A DNA stretch of 64,000 nucleotides from JAUVUV01 sp964548275. GTDB taxonomy: Bacteria > Gemmatimonadota > Glassbacteria > GWA2-58-10. The stretch's first letter is position 1. Each line of letters opens with the position of its first letter. Shown in pieces: positions 45,727 through 55,313 of the stretch. The stretch lies in contig CAZJQI010000002.1 of the NCBI GenBank assembly GCA_964548275.1, positions 1 through 64,000 on the forward strand, read 5' to 3'. The position numbers and the translations under genes are program-made. The notes beneath the pieces are model-generated. The model ran no database searches, was not told the DNA's origin, and was given only the letters and a program-made list of their open reading frames with translations.

Positions 45727-46956
45727 TCAAGGCACGTTCTTCATTTCTTCCGGAACTTCCAGCAACACTGCCTGGCCCTCTTCCAGCCCGTCCAGGACCT
45801 CGATCCACTGGCCATCCTGCCTGCCCACCTTTATCTCGCGCATCTCCGGTTTGCCGTTTTTCCAAACGTAAACTACGTTCCGACCACCTTCCCTTTTGAG
45901 CGCTTTCACAGGCACACCAAGCATGTCCATTCGTTTTTCGAAAAAAATAGTGACACTGGCGGTCATCTCAGGGCGAAGCACACCCTCATAGGGTTTGTCG
46001 ATCTCGGCAACGACCACATAATTGACCACATTTTCCTGGATCACGGCTTTCGGGTAGATCGTACTTACCCGTCCGAAGAACTCGCGCGCCGGGAAAGCAT
46101 CCACTGTGAAAACCGCCCGCTGGCCGATCTCAACTTTACCGATATCGACCTCATCCACGTAAGCGTCAACCTGGAGGCGGCCGAGATCGATGATGATAAC
46201 GAATGTCGGGGCGTTAAAACCGGCGGCCACAGTCTCGCCCTCCTGAGTCGAAATGGAACCGATAACGCCTGAGATTGGTGCGGTGAGGGTGGTAAAAGAA
46301 AGCTGCGCCTTTGCGATATCCAGTGCGGCCCGTGCGCTCTGGACTTCGATCCGGGCCAGGTTGATATCTTCCTCATACTGAATTATTATCAGGTCGAGCG
46401 CTTTTTCAGAGGCTTCAAGTTCGGCCTCTGCCACAGACAATGTCTCCTGGGCTATGTCCTGTTCCTCTTCTGAGGCAAGATCCTCCTTCACCAGGTCTTT
46501 TGTCCTGACCAGCTCTTTTTGGGCCAGTTTGACAGTAGCCTGCCACTTGGCCACGTCCACCTCAGCCTTCTTTACCTCTATCGGAAACAATCTTTCTGTG
46601 GCCGAGAGCCTGGCATGGGCCATTTCCAGTTCGGCCTTGCGCTGGGCCACAGTAGCCTCGATATCGGCCTTTTCCAACTGGGCGATAATATCTCCTTTTT
46701 TCACCATATCACCGATATTGGTGAAAAGGCGCTCGACTTTACCGGAGACCCTGGCACCGACTTCCACCTCGGCCCCCATCTGCGGCATGACAACACCCGT
46801 AGCAAGTACAGGGGGCGTGAAATCCCGCCGTGTTACCCTGGCAATTGACATGCTCGAGAGCCGATCCCGGCTCTGGCATGATCCCCAAATACACGTAAGG
46901 ATACCAAGTGCCACAATCAGTAAAAAAACAGGCGTCTTTGCGCTAATCGAATTCAA
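45727..46956 (-). CDS. Periplasmic adaptor protein (MacA/HlyD family)
   Basis: A 409-residue membrane-fusion protein. The N-terminal segment (PVFLLIVALGILTCIWGSC) is a signal or anchor; the Cys is a possible but imperfect lipobox. A lipoyl/barrel-sandwich domain (VEVGARVSGKVERLFTNIGD), a long coiled-coil hairpin (residues about 85-210, ADIEATVAQRKAELEMAHAR onward), LTAPISGVIGSISTQEGETV and beta-barrel and membrane-proximal domains follow. The start is TTG 46956 with AGAAGGATTAGAGA upstream; no ATG fits. First gene of the MacA-ATPase-permease-permease operon, it bridges the inner-membrane pump to an outer-membrane exit. Confidence 0.92.
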   Translation of the reverse strand: MNSISAKTPVFLLIVALGILTCIWGSCQSRDRLSSMSIARVTRRDFTPPVLATGVVMPQMGAEVEVGARVSGKVERLFTNIGDMVKKGDIIAQLEKADIEATVAQRKAELEMAHARLSATERLFPIEVKKAEVDVAKWQATVKLAQKELVRTKDLVKEDLASEEEQDIAQETLSVAEAELEASEKALDLIIIQYEEDINLARIEVQSARAALDIAKAQLSFTTLTAPISGVIGSISTQEGETVAAGFNAPTFVIIIDLGRLQVDAYVDEVDIGKVEIGQRAVFTVDAFPAREFFGRVSTIYPKAVIQENVVNYVVVAEIDKPYEGVLRPEMTASVTIFFEKRMDMLGVPVKALKREGGRNVVYVWKNGKPEMREIKVGRQDGQWIEVLDGLEEGQAVLLEVPEEMKNVP

Positions 46957-47112
46957 TCTCTAATCCTTCTGCTTAAAATTAACTTAACAAACATATTACC
47001 GCATCGACCATGGACAATCATTGCGGTGAGAATATTTATTGGGGGGTCGACGATGAGCAGAGTTCGTTTCCGGCTGAATAAATTCCTGTTCGATTCCTCC
47101 AATTATCTTCCT

Positions 47113-47883
47113 TTAGACTATAATTCCTTTCATTACGTAGCGCAAGCCGGCGAGAACCAGCAGGACACAGCTTACAGCGAAAAGCCACCTCTTATACCTG
47201 ACAAGTTTCAGGGCGAATGCACCGAAAACGAAACCAAGAATTGGATATATCGTGGATGAAAGGCTGAACGAGAGGCCTAAACCCAAAGCCTTAAACGCTG
47301 AAACACCGAGCAATATCGGAATCAGCACTACCAGCTTGTGGCACATGGTTACCCCCCTGAGGGCGCCAAGGGTCATTCCGACTGTTAATCCAGATACTTT
47401 CTCCTGGTCAACTTCTCGATTCCATACAACCCGGGCCTCTCTGGTCAGCGGTTCGACTTCCGGCTCTTCCGCCTCGCAAATCTTATTCTTTGCACAACTG
47501 GAGCACGCCTCCTGGTATTCGTGATGTCCGGCTGTGGGGCATGACTTGCAATCATGCTCACAACCCTCCCCGTTTGTAAGGTGCGCTCGAGGATTATTTT
47601 TCCATGCCGGCACCCACCCGAATAAGCGCGTTGCCGCAAGATAAGAACCGAACCCTATCAGGAGCACTCCAGATATTATGTTGAGCAGGTCTCTGGGAAC
47701 GAAAACCATCTTTCCGATAATAGCCACCACCACTGCAAGAATGGTTATCGCGATAATCCGCCCTATGAGATACCCTGCGCAGGTCATTTTATTGGTGGTC
47801 TGCAGGGAAAAAACCAGAAGCGCGCATACCCATAAGTTACCGAACGAGAATCCAAGCAGAATAGCCACTAAGTAGTCGTTCAT
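47113..47883 (-). CDS. Multi-pass membrane protein with cysteine-rich loop
   Basis: A 256-residue membrane protein with about six helices. The first half (VAILLGFSFGNLWVCALLVF, IIAITILAVVVAIIG, IISGVLLIGFGSYL) recalls the CcdA/TauE/UreH-type exporter families. A hydrophilic loop at residues about 100-165 has six cysteines (108, 112, 115, 127, 130, 136) spaced C-x3-C-x2-C-x11-C-x2-C-x5-C with nearby histidines, fitting a metal or Fe-S site or disulfide relay. A conserved-looking GVTMCHK follows. The family assignment is tentative and the function unknown. It is a single gene with an AAAGG site. Confidence 0.65.
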   Translation of the reverse strand: MNDYLVAILLGFSFGNLWVCALLVFSLQTTNKMTCAGYLIGRIIAITILAVVVAIIGKMVFVPRDLLNIISGVLLIGFGSYLAATRLFGWVPAWKNNPRAHLTNGEGCEHDCKSCPTAGHHEYQEACSSCAKNKICEAEEPEVEPLTREARVVWNREVDQEKVSGLTVGMTLGALRGVTMCHKLVVLIPILLGVSAFKALGLGLSFSLSSTIYPILGFVFGAFALKLVRYKRWLFAVSCVLLVLAGLRYVMKGIIV

Positions 47884-48404
47884 CGTCCGGAACCTTTCTT
47901 CTATCTTTATAACTATGCGTGAGGTTTTTGCGACTGGTTACAATGCTCTCCGGTTCGAATTTTTCCGCGGGCAAAAGCTTTCAATAAGTCGGTAAAGATT
48001 CTTGGATTATCTTTCAATATCCTGCCCGATAAAAATTTATATGTTTATAAGACTCGAAATCCGAGACTAATAAACTGCACAATTTTTTTTATATCTTTTT
48101 GAAATACTATTTTCACGTTTTATATAACGAAAAAAATCTCTCAAAGCAACATTTTTTTTCACCGAGCAAATTACAACCGATTTGATTTTATCTCTGTTAT
48201 TTAACAGAAAATAAAGTCCAGCTTATATTTCCCTAACTGCTGCCGTAGCGAAAAAATTGCTTGTCGAGTCGGCAGGCACAGACCCATTGAGCCGATGGAA
48301 TACAACCTGCTGCGGAGAGCAGTAGGAGAGGCTACATTCTCTTCAGCCTGAATCTCGCCTACCGGTTTCGGGGAATTAATAGCTGCCCGGATCAAGTAAA
48401 ATCT
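47884..48404. other. AT-rich gap, possible gene remnant
   Basis: About 520 bases without a supported gene. The half near 47900-48200 is very AT-rich and probably holds the promoter of the Cys-rich protein. At 48201-48395 (- strand) there is a 64-codon open frame that matches nothing I know. An 11-base word, CTGCCCGGATC, occurs at 48383 and again at 48408, straddling the end of the M61 gene, a small duplication. Confidence 0.4.
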
Positions 48405-50306
48405 TTACTGCCCGGATCTGTCCCAGGTGAGCGGCTCGACTACCTTTGTAAGAAGGTCTGCTTTTGAGGAATCGCGCTCGAGTCTCGGATATTTTGCCCC
48501 TTCTTTGTAATCAAGGGTTCGGGTGAAAAAATAGCCGCTGTTTTCAAGTAGCAGTTCCAGTGGGCGGCTGCCATGCCCGGTAGCGGCGATAGCATGCCGG
48601 ATAAGATCCAGTGACCAGCGTTGCGAATTAACAGCCACTACTTTCATCCCTGGCCCGATCCCTGCCATGTCAGCGGCTTTGCCCGGTACGATATCGATAA
48701 TGGTGCCACCATCCTTGACCAGCATGCCGATCGAGGAGGTCAGGTAGGCTTGCTTCTGTGAACTCTCCAGAGCTTCCTGATACTCGGAGCGCGTGTCTGC
48801 ATATGTCAGGCGCCAGCCGCTGCGCTCGATTCCGCCCAGGGGGGCGTTCGTCGTGGCCTGAGTAAGGCGCTCAGCCAGGTAGCTTTCCCAGTTGTAGCCT
48901 ACGACTGAATTCAATGCCGCCACGATATCCTCGAACGTATAAGGTAACACATGAGGCGGGCTGTTTTCTCCGCCGAAAAAGAGACGGCAGAAATCGTCCA
49001 GTGTGCGGCGGTTGTCTGTTTCCTGGCGGATAATCATATCTATCTCCAGCCAGATCAGCATTCCCTCGCGGTAGAAATCCACTGTGCGCCGCCAGGCCTC
49101 CCAGTCTTTCCGCGCGCCGAAAAGCAGTTGGGCTGAAACCGCGGTGTCATTCAGCGGCCTCCAGGTACGTCCACGCTGGTTCTGCACCCAGTCTGCGAAG
49201 AAAGCCAGGGCCTGACGGTATTGCTCCGGAGTCCAGAGGCCGCTTCGTGCGGTGAGCACATAGCCCAGGTGGGTGGTAAGCCCCTCGTAAACCCAGAGCA
49301 GACTAGTACGTTTCGGCTGCTGGTAATCACTGGTGGTCATATCTACTGGCCTGCGGTACTTGCCGTTCCAGGAATGGACGAACTCGTGCGGCATGAGGGA
49401 TGCCTCTACCAGGTGAAGTTTCTCGTCTATAAGCGTCCGCTCCGGTACCCGATTGTCGCTTGACTGGTGGTGTTCCAGGCCGAAATGGCCGATATAGTCG
49501 CTCAGGGAAAGCAGGAATTTATACGAGCCGTAATGCCGCGCGCCGAAAAGCGTCCCGGCCTCGGCTACAAGACGACTGTATTTCTCTTTCAGTTCCGGCG
49601 CCAGCTCGAGCGCAGCCTGGTTGTCTGCAGCTATCTGGATACTGTGATGCGCTCCGCCCGGTGCCGTGAGGTCAACCTCGCGGAAATACTTCCCACATAG
49701 AAAAGGAGAATCAATCAAAGTTTCTAGCGAAACGGCCGCGAATCTTACCTTTCCATCCGAAACGGATTCGACCGGCAGCGCGGTTCCGAACCTCCAGCCC
49801 TCAGGCAAGCTCAGGCTCACCCGGAATAGAATCTCTCCGGCTTTTTCCCCTTTCGGGTAGATCAGCAACTGGTTCCAGTTGATTATCGCCAGCTGTGCAG
49901 TGGCCGACGCCGCGGATGTAAAACCTTTCGCAGCAGGCGGCGCCGAGAGAAAATCCAGAGAAACCTCCACTGAGGCAGCACCGGCCGGAACCTGGCAGGA
50001 TATGGCGTACATGTCGGTTTCATCCCGGTGCCAGGCGATCTCCCGCCCGCCGGCCGTGACATTCAAACCCGCCAGGTCAGTGATCGGGCCGGTAGGCCCA
50101 TGTTCTCCCGGAATCCACTTCGGGTAAACAAGTATCATGGGACCAGGCTTTGCCGGGATAACCAACTGCGCATGAACGATCCTCCTGGCCACCTCCGAGG
50201 CGTCCACATCGAGTTCGATCAGCCCCGAGGACGCCGCCAGAGCATGGGAAGATTGCAGGAGAGCGAAACCAGCCAACAGGCCTACAAACCAGATTCTTCG
50301 CAGCAT
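48405..50306 (-). CDS. Exported M61 family metallopeptidase with PDZ domain
   Basis: A 633-residue peptidase. Residues 1-24 are a signal peptide. An N-terminal beta domain (LVYPKWIPGEHGPTGPITDL is typical of M61) precedes the gluzincin catalytic domain with HEFVHSWNGKYRRP (zinc HExxH, near residue 305) and the downstream Glu in LLWVYEGLTTHLGYVL. A C-terminal PDZ domain contains GTIIDIVPGKAADMAGIGPG. M61 enzymes are glycyl or general aminopeptidases acting in the periplasm. GGAGGGAC precedes the ATG. It is divergent from the next gene, with about 275 bases between them for promoters. Confidence 0.92.
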   Translation of the reverse strand: MLRRIWFVGLLAGFALLQSSHALAASSGLIELDVDASEVARRIVHAQLVIPAKPGPMILVYPKWIPGEHGPTGPITDLAGLNVTAGGREIAWHRDETDMYAISCQVPAGAASVEVSLDFLSAPPAAKGFTSAASATAQLAIINWNQLLIYPKGEKAGEILFRVSLSLPEGWRFGTALPVESVSDGKVRFAAVSLETLIDSPFLCGKYFREVDLTAPGGAHHSIQIAADNQAALELAPELKEKYSRLVAEAGTLFGARHYGSYKFLLSLSDYIGHFGLEHHQSSDNRVPERTLIDEKLHLVEASLMPHEFVHSWNGKYRRPVDMTTSDYQQPKRTSLLWVYEGLTTHLGYVLTARSGLWTPEQYRQALAFFADWVQNQRGRTWRPLNDTAVSAQLLFGARKDWEAWRRTVDFYREGMLIWLEIDMIIRQETDNRRTLDDFCRLFFGGENSPPHVLPYTFEDIVAALNSVVGYNWESYLAERLTQATTNAPLGGIERSGWRLTYADTRSEYQEALESSQKQAYLTSSIGMLVKDGGTIIDIVPGKAADMAGIGPGMKVVAVNSQRWSLDLIRHAIAATGHGSRPLELLLENSGYFFTRTLDYKEGAKYPRLERDSSKADLLTKVVEPLTWDRSGQ

Positions 50307-50581
50307 TGTCCCTCCGACGGAAACTTAAGGATCATGGAACGTTATATGAGACAGAATTAGGGAATAATACCCACCCTGTATCCGGATGTCAATTAAGGGA
50401 AATAACAGGCGAAGGTGGAAACTGGAAAATATCAGCTCATGCTTCATCCAGGTGGTTCCCCCCTCCCCTGGGTCAAATCTTCCGTTCCCTGGCAAATCTA
50501 TGTAGATTAATATTTGGCGAAACCGGCATTTTCTGTTATCACACAAGTTGTTTCCTTTCTTGAAACCGGCAGGAGAAACGG

Positions 50582-52420
50582 ATGAATAAAAAAACTTATG
50601 CCAAGTCCGCCCGGCCAGCTATCATGAATATCTCACGTGCCCTCACCCTACTCACTGCGTTGACTTTGTTTTTTAACCCTCCGGTATCAACTGCGGCTGA
50701 TCCTCCATTGGCGGAGCTTTACATGAAAATACTGGCCGAGGGTACCGGCCGCGCCCTGGAGGCACAGAGCGATGACGGGCGCTACAACTCATCTGTTGAA
50801 ATGAAAAACAAGCCCCAGGCCCGGCTCGACCAGTACGCCCAGATGGCGATCTATCCTGTGGCCTATCTCTACAAGACCCCTCACCCGCTGAATCCTTACA
50901 GCGGGCAAAAGCGCCTTCTCGATTCGGCGATCGCCTGCGGGGACTTGCTGTCAGGCTACGAATCCGAAACTGTCTGGCCGCTCGGCAACTGGACGCTCTA
51001 TGCCTGGATCGAGGCTTTCGACCTGATCAAGGATTCTCTCGGCGTGGAAAGGAAAGCCGCCTGGACAGAGCGTATCAAGTACTGGGTCGGCCATTACCTG
51101 GGCTATGTCCAACTCAGCCGGGGCAAGAGAAACTATACCGCGGTAGAACTCGGAGTGAGTCCCAATCATTATTCGCTTTACATGACAACCGTTTTCCGCG
51201 CCGGTCAGGTGTTCGGGCATCCCGAATGGGTGAAGCTGGTCCGGGAGGAGTACAAAAACCTTCTACGCACCCAGCACCCGGATGGTTACTGGGCCGAACA
51301 TCACGGGCCGGTCAATTCCTACAACCGGGTTACCACGCACGGGGTCGGGCTGTATTACGCGCTCACCGGCGATCCTGAAGCCCTTGAGGCACTTCGCCGG
51401 GCAAAGGATTTTAATCTCAGGTTCACCTACCCGGACGGATCGGCGGTTTCGATAATCGACGAGCGCAACCGTTACAGCCCTGGGCTCAAAGCCTCCTGGG
51501 GACTGCTGGGCCACAGCCATTTCCCGGACGGAAGGCGATACAACCGCCTGATGACCCTGAAACTGATGGAACGGATGGGACTGGCCGAGGGCGAGGGTGG
51601 AAAAACCCGAGCCACATCCGGATATAAACCGTCTTTCATGAACCTGGCCTGGATCCTGGATAACCTGAAATATTCCGCTGCCGGGGAGGAATCACCCGCG
51701 CCCCAGGAAATCGACAGTTACGAGGCGCGATTGATGAGCGGGGCCTATCTCATTCGCCGGGGAAGCTGGGTAGTATGCCTGGCGGGCATAGTCAGCCCTC
51801 CCTGGGAGGGAAACCGATTCTTTCTGGACCGTTACACCTACCTTGAGGTCTGGCACGAAAAGCTGGGAGTCGTGATCTGCGGCGGCAACACCAAGCGCCA
51901 GCCTCAGATCGCCGGATTGCTGATGGAGCCAAGCCACGGGGGTTTCGATTTCTGGCCCAGGGAAAGCCGGATAACCTGTCAGGCCGATACTCTTGTTCTC
52001 GAACTGGGGTTCGACAAGTTCCGCGCCCGCAAAAAAGTGGCGATAATTAATAAGCGGACTCTGAAAATAAAAGTGGATTTTACTGAAACCACACCGCCGA
52101 TTCTCTGGCCCAACCGTTATGAATGCAACTTGCAGCTTCAGCTCAAAGCGGGAGAGCAGATCAGCACAGCCGCTGGACACACCCTGGTTTTGAGCAACGA
52201 AAAGAGGCGCTTTCACGAAGAGCGGATAGGCTCCAGAATCGAGACAAGGCAGTGGAGCCTCGAGGTTCCTCAGGGCAAAACCAGCCTGCGTTTTCCTTTT
52301 CTGCCGTTTTATAGTTACGATATCGACGGCATCGGATCACCTGCAACTGCAGTGGGAATTCTTTCAAGTTACACCACCAACCCGGATGAAAGTTTTGAAT
52401 ACACTCTCAGGATAAAATAG
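50582..52420 (+). CDS. Secreted toroid/beta-sandwich protein, heparinase-like
   Basis: A 612-residue protein with a signal peptide (about residues 1-39; the second Met at 15 may be the true start). The first 330 residues look like an alpha-toroid (YAQMAIYPVAYLYKT, NWTLYAWIEAFDLIKD, SPNHYSLYMTTVFRAGQVFG, THGVGLYYALTGDPEALEAL), the rest beta-rich (GAYLIRRGSWVVCLAGI, FLDRYTYLEVWHEKLGVVICGG). This two-part layout is seen in heparinase II/III-type polysaccharide lyases, and NHYS plus later His/Tyr/Arg may be active-site residues, but I cannot confirm the family. A good AGGAGAAAC site precedes the start. Confidence 0.6.
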   Translation: MNKKTYAKSARPAIMNISRALTLLTALTLFFNPPVSTAADPPLAELYMKILAEGTGRALEAQSDDGRYNSSVEMKNKPQARLDQYAQMAIYPVAYLYKTPHPLNPYSGQKRLLDSAIACGDLLSGYESETVWPLGNWTLYAWIEAFDLIKDSLGVERKAAWTERIKYWVGHYLGYVQLSRGKRNYTAVELGVSPNHYSLYMTTVFRAGQVFGHPEWVKLVREEYKNLLRTQHPDGYWAEHHGPVNSYNRVTTHGVGLYYALTGDPEALEALRRAKDFNLRFTYPDGSAVSIIDERNRYSPGLKASWGLLGHSHFPDGRRYNRLMTLKLMERMGLAEGEGGKTRATSGYKPSFMNLAWILDNLKYSAAGEESPAPQEIDSYEARLMSGAYLIRRGSWVVCLAGIVSPPWEGNRFFLDRYTYLEVWHEKLGVVICGGNTKRQPQIAGLLMEPSHGGFDFWPRESRITCQADTLVLELGFDKFRARKKVAIINKRTLKIKVDFTETTPPILWPNRYECNLQLQLKAGEQISTAAGHTLVLSNEKRRFHEERIGSRIETRQWSLEVPQGKTSLRFPFLPFYSYDIDGIGSPATAVGILSSYTTNPDESFEYTLRIK

Positions 52421-52981
52421 TTGTTCTAAAACATGCTTTTTTCAGAGAGTATGCCATACCTGTAATATGAATCCTTTATTACACGCTAATTAAGGCTTCA
52501 CTCCATTTACATCTATAACCCCCGATTATTCATAGATTAGTAAGATTTTATGTTTTCCCGGGGCCTGGGGGGTGGGGGGGCGGCGGGCGCATGAAATGCG
52601 CGCCGTTGCGCAGAAGCGCAACGGTCTGTGCGACCCAAGTCGCACAGCCGCCGCCCCCCTCCCTCGGTGGCTGATAAAAACGTGAAAATAAATGATTAAA
52701 CCTGTCAAGGTCTGGGTTTCATGAATAATCCGGGATAAAGAATTTTTTCCAGATTTTTAGCAAAAAATGATGGTATTGTCTTTTTTTTCACTTTTCAGAT
52801 CGGCTTAAAACTGGTATAATACATACGCCTAAACAACCCGACTCCTTTTCACGCTTTCCAGCCATATCAATGAAATGATCGGGGAATACAGGAAGTTATT
52901 TCATCCGTTTCGTTTTCCCCTTGGGGGGAATAATATAACCTTGATGATTTAACAAAACTTTTCTTTTTGGGTCTTAATGAG
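52421..52981. other. Long intergenic region holding the cloverleaf element
   Basis: About 560 bases between the toroid protein and the diguanylate cyclase. It is AT-rich except for the GC-rich cloverleaf at 52575-52659 and a small TTCCCC/GGGGAA hairpin near 52915-52929. No coding region is supported; a leftward open frame across the cloverleaf is considered chance. Confidence 0.6.
52575..52659. repeat. 85-nt perfect cloverleaf (three hairpins closed by a 12-bp stem)
   Basis: The outer stem GGGGGGCGGCGG (52575-52586) pairs fully with 52648-52659. Inside are three perfect hairpins in a row: GCGCAT/ATGCGC (52587-52601, loop GAA), CCGTTGCGC/GCGCAACGG (52603-52624, loop AGAA) and CTGTGCGAC/GTCGCACAG (52626-52647, loop CCAA). 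Only bases 52602 and 52625 are unpaired at the junction. After a T/T mismatch the outer stem continues for several G-C pairs. It is not tRNA: arm sizes and loops do not fit. It may be a dispersed palindromic or MITE-like element, or a structured RNA. Confidence 0.8.
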
Positions 52982-55195
52982 ATGGCTCCACGCGGCCAAA
53001 TCGATAATCAGCCTGCCCGCGCGAAAAGATCGCGAAAATCAGCTAAAAAACGACATGTTTCGGGCCGGTTGATTCTGGGATTCAACCTGGATCTGGCACT
53101 GCTCTCCTCGGTGGTTCTGATCATTGTTCTACTGGCCTGGCTGACCCTTCGTGAGATCAAGGGTATGGTCCGGCAGGACATGGAAATAGCTCTCAGCTCT
53201 GTGGTAAATTCAACTTCCGAGGAAATGCACTACTGGATACTAGCCTGTATGCGGCATGTGGAAATCTGGGCCACCTCTCCAGGCATGCGCAAGCTGGTCG
53301 AGGCTCAACTGGCTCTTCCCGCCGAAAGCGAAACACTGCTTGCCGGCCCAGCATTGGCTCAGATGCGCAACTTCTATCAAACCCATATTGAGGGGCACGA
53401 ATTCCTGGGTTTTTTCGTTATTTCACCCGAACATATCAGCATTGCATCGGCCAGAGACAGCACTATCAGCACGCGGAATTTACTTAGTGAAAGAGGCGAG
53501 TTTTTATCCAAAGTTTTTAGCGGCAGCAGTGCTTTCTCCCTTCCCATGCAATCTGATATTCCTCTTCCCGGGGTTTCCGGGCAACACAGAGAGAATGAGC
53601 CAGCCATGTTTGTGGCTGCCCCGGTTCGTAACGAACAGGATCTGGTCATTGCGGCACTGACCCTTCGTGTGGACCCCTCTCAGTGCTTTGCCCATATATC
53701 TAAATATGGCCGGGTGGGACAAACCGGCGAAACTTACGCTTTTGACAGCAAAGGGAGGCTTATTACCAGGAGCCGTTTCGAGAATCAGCTCCGCGAAATC
53801 GGCTTACTCAGGGAGGGGGAAAACAGCATTCTCACTGTCGAGGTGCGCGATCCTGGCGGCAATCTTCTCAAGGGTTTCAAACCTTCTCTACCGCGCAGCC
53901 AGCAGCCGCTAACTTTTATGGCCAGTCAGGCTGTAACCGGAAGTTCCGCGAAAAATCTGGAGGGGTACCGGGATTATCGAGGAGTGCCTGTGGTCGGCAC
54001 CTGGAAATGGAACGAAGAACTGGGATTCGGCGTGGCAGCAGAAATCGATTTAGCCGATGCTTACAAGACATACAAACTGATTCGGCTGATCGTGCTATCC
54101 CTGCTCATCCTAACCGTATTACTGTTTTTCAGCCTGCTTGGACGGCTCTACAAGAGCAGAAAAGAGGCTCTCGGCCAGGCTAATCGAGCCACCGTAACCA
54201 AAAACCGGCTTCAGAAAGAAATGAAAACACGCCAAAATGTTGAAAAAATACTTCGCGAAAACGAGGAATATATCCGCGCGGTAGTCGATTCGGTAATGGA
54301 CGGCATTATCACCACCAATAATACCGGTGAAATTGAAACATTCAATCCTACTGCGGAAAAGATGTTCGGCTACAGGGAGTTGGAGATTGTCGGGGAGAAC
54401 CTTTCGATCCTGCTCTACGACAACTACCGGGAACGGCTCGAAAAACAGTTGGGAAAATTCAGCTCATCCGGCAAGGCCGATATTGTCGGAACGAGTCAGG
54501 AGGTCGAAGGTAAGCGCGAGGATGGTTCCACCTTCCCGATGGAACTGTTGATTTCGGAAACGCGTTTAGGAGATTACCGCAAACTGGTGGCGATCACGCG
54601 CGATATTACCAGGCATAAAAAGCTCGAAAAGCGACTTCTCTTGCTCTCAACGCAGGATGGGCTGACCGGCATTGCCAACCGGCGCCTTTTTGACAGAACA
54701 ATCGAGGTTGAATGGAGCAGGTCCGTGCGAAACTCGTTGCAGATTTCGCTGATAATGATAGATATCGATTTTTTTAAAAACTACAACGACAGCCTCGGGC
54801 ATCAGGCAGGTGATGATGCCCTGAAAAAGATCGCTGTTACAATGCAGCAAAACTTCATGCGTCCAGGCGATCTTGTTGCCAGGTATGGAGGCGAGGAATT
54901 TGTGGCCCTTCTGCCGGAAACCAGCCCGAATGGGGCGGCTATGCTTGCCGAAAGGCTGCGTAAAGAGATCGAGGCGCTTAAGATTCCCCACCCGGATTCC
55001 AAAATCGGCGAATTTGTCACAATAAGTCTCGGTGTGGCTCATCTCATACCGCGCCGCGGTTCAAGGCATGATAAACTTGTCTCTTTAGCCGACAAGACTC
55101 TTTACCAGGCCAAGCGCGAAGGCAGAAATCGGGTGGTAAGCATAGATCTGAGCAAGGAAACAAAGGAAACAGCGAAAAAAGGCCAGGAAAACTGA
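52982..55195 (+). CDS. Membrane diguanylate cyclase with Cache-like sensor and PAS domain
   Basis: A 737-residue protein. Basic N-terminus, helix 1 (LLSSVVLIIVLLAWLTL, about residues 44-60), periplasmic double-Cache-like sensor (residues about 65-360: YGRVGQTGETYAFDSKGRLI, GVPVVGTWKWNEELGFGVAA), helix 2 (LIVLSLLILTVLLFFSLLG), PAS domain (VDSVMDGIITTNNTGEIETF) and a C-terminal GGDEF domain with VARYGGEEFVALLPE. The active GGEEF and the inhibitory RxxD site (RPGD, five residues before it) are both intact, so it should make cyclic-di-GMP with product feedback. The start is ATG 52982 or TTG 52967; the ribosome site is weak. Confidence 0.92.
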   Translation: MAPRGQIDNQPARAKRSRKSAKKRHVSGRLILGFNLDLALLSSVVLIIVLLAWLTLREIKGMVRQDMEIALSSVVNSTSEEMHYWILACMRHVEIWATSPGMRKLVEAQLALPAESETLLAGPALAQMRNFYQTHIEGHEFLGFFVISPEHISIASARDSTISTRNLLSERGEFLSKVFSGSSAFSLPMQSDIPLPGVSGQHRENEPAMFVAAPVRNEQDLVIAALTLRVDPSQCFAHISKYGRVGQTGETYAFDSKGRLITRSRFENQLREIGLLREGENSILTVEVRDPGGNLLKGFKPSLPRSQQPLTFMASQAVTGSSAKNLEGYRDYRGVPVVGTWKWNEELGFGVAAEIDLADAYKTYKLIRLIVLSLLILTVLLFFSLLGRLYKSRKEALGQANRATVTKNRLQKEMKTRQNVEKILRENEEYIRAVVDSVMDGIITTNNTGEIETFNPTAEKMFGYRELEIVGENLSILLYDNYRERLEKQLGKFSSSGKADIVGTSQEVEGKREDGSTFPMELLISETRLGDYRKLVAITRDITRHKKLEKRLLLLSTQDGLTGIANRRLFDRTIEVEWSRSVRNSLQISLIMIDIDFFKNYNDSLGHQAGDDALKKIAVTMQQNFMRPGDLVARYGGEEFVALLPETSPNGAAMLAERLRKEIEALKIPHPDSKIGEFVTISLGVAHLIPRRGSRHDKLVSLADKTLYQAKREGRNRVVSIDLSKETKETAKKGQEN

Positions 55196-55313
55196 ATCCT
55201 TAAAAATCCCTCATCATTGTCAATCGAAAATTTCCAGTTCTAGAAGGCCGTCGGTTCTCAAGATTCTAATCACCAGCAGTAGCGCGCAGGATCGTGCTCT
55301 TGCTGACAATCTT

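Noticed and set aside
48201..48395. 64-codon - strand frame after the M61 gene
   Set aside because: No ribosome site or family match; kept only as a possible remnant in the description of the gap.
52526..52708. 60-codon leftward open frame across the cloverleaf
   Set aside because: Its sequence is set by the palindromes, it has no ribosome site and no protein-like composition.
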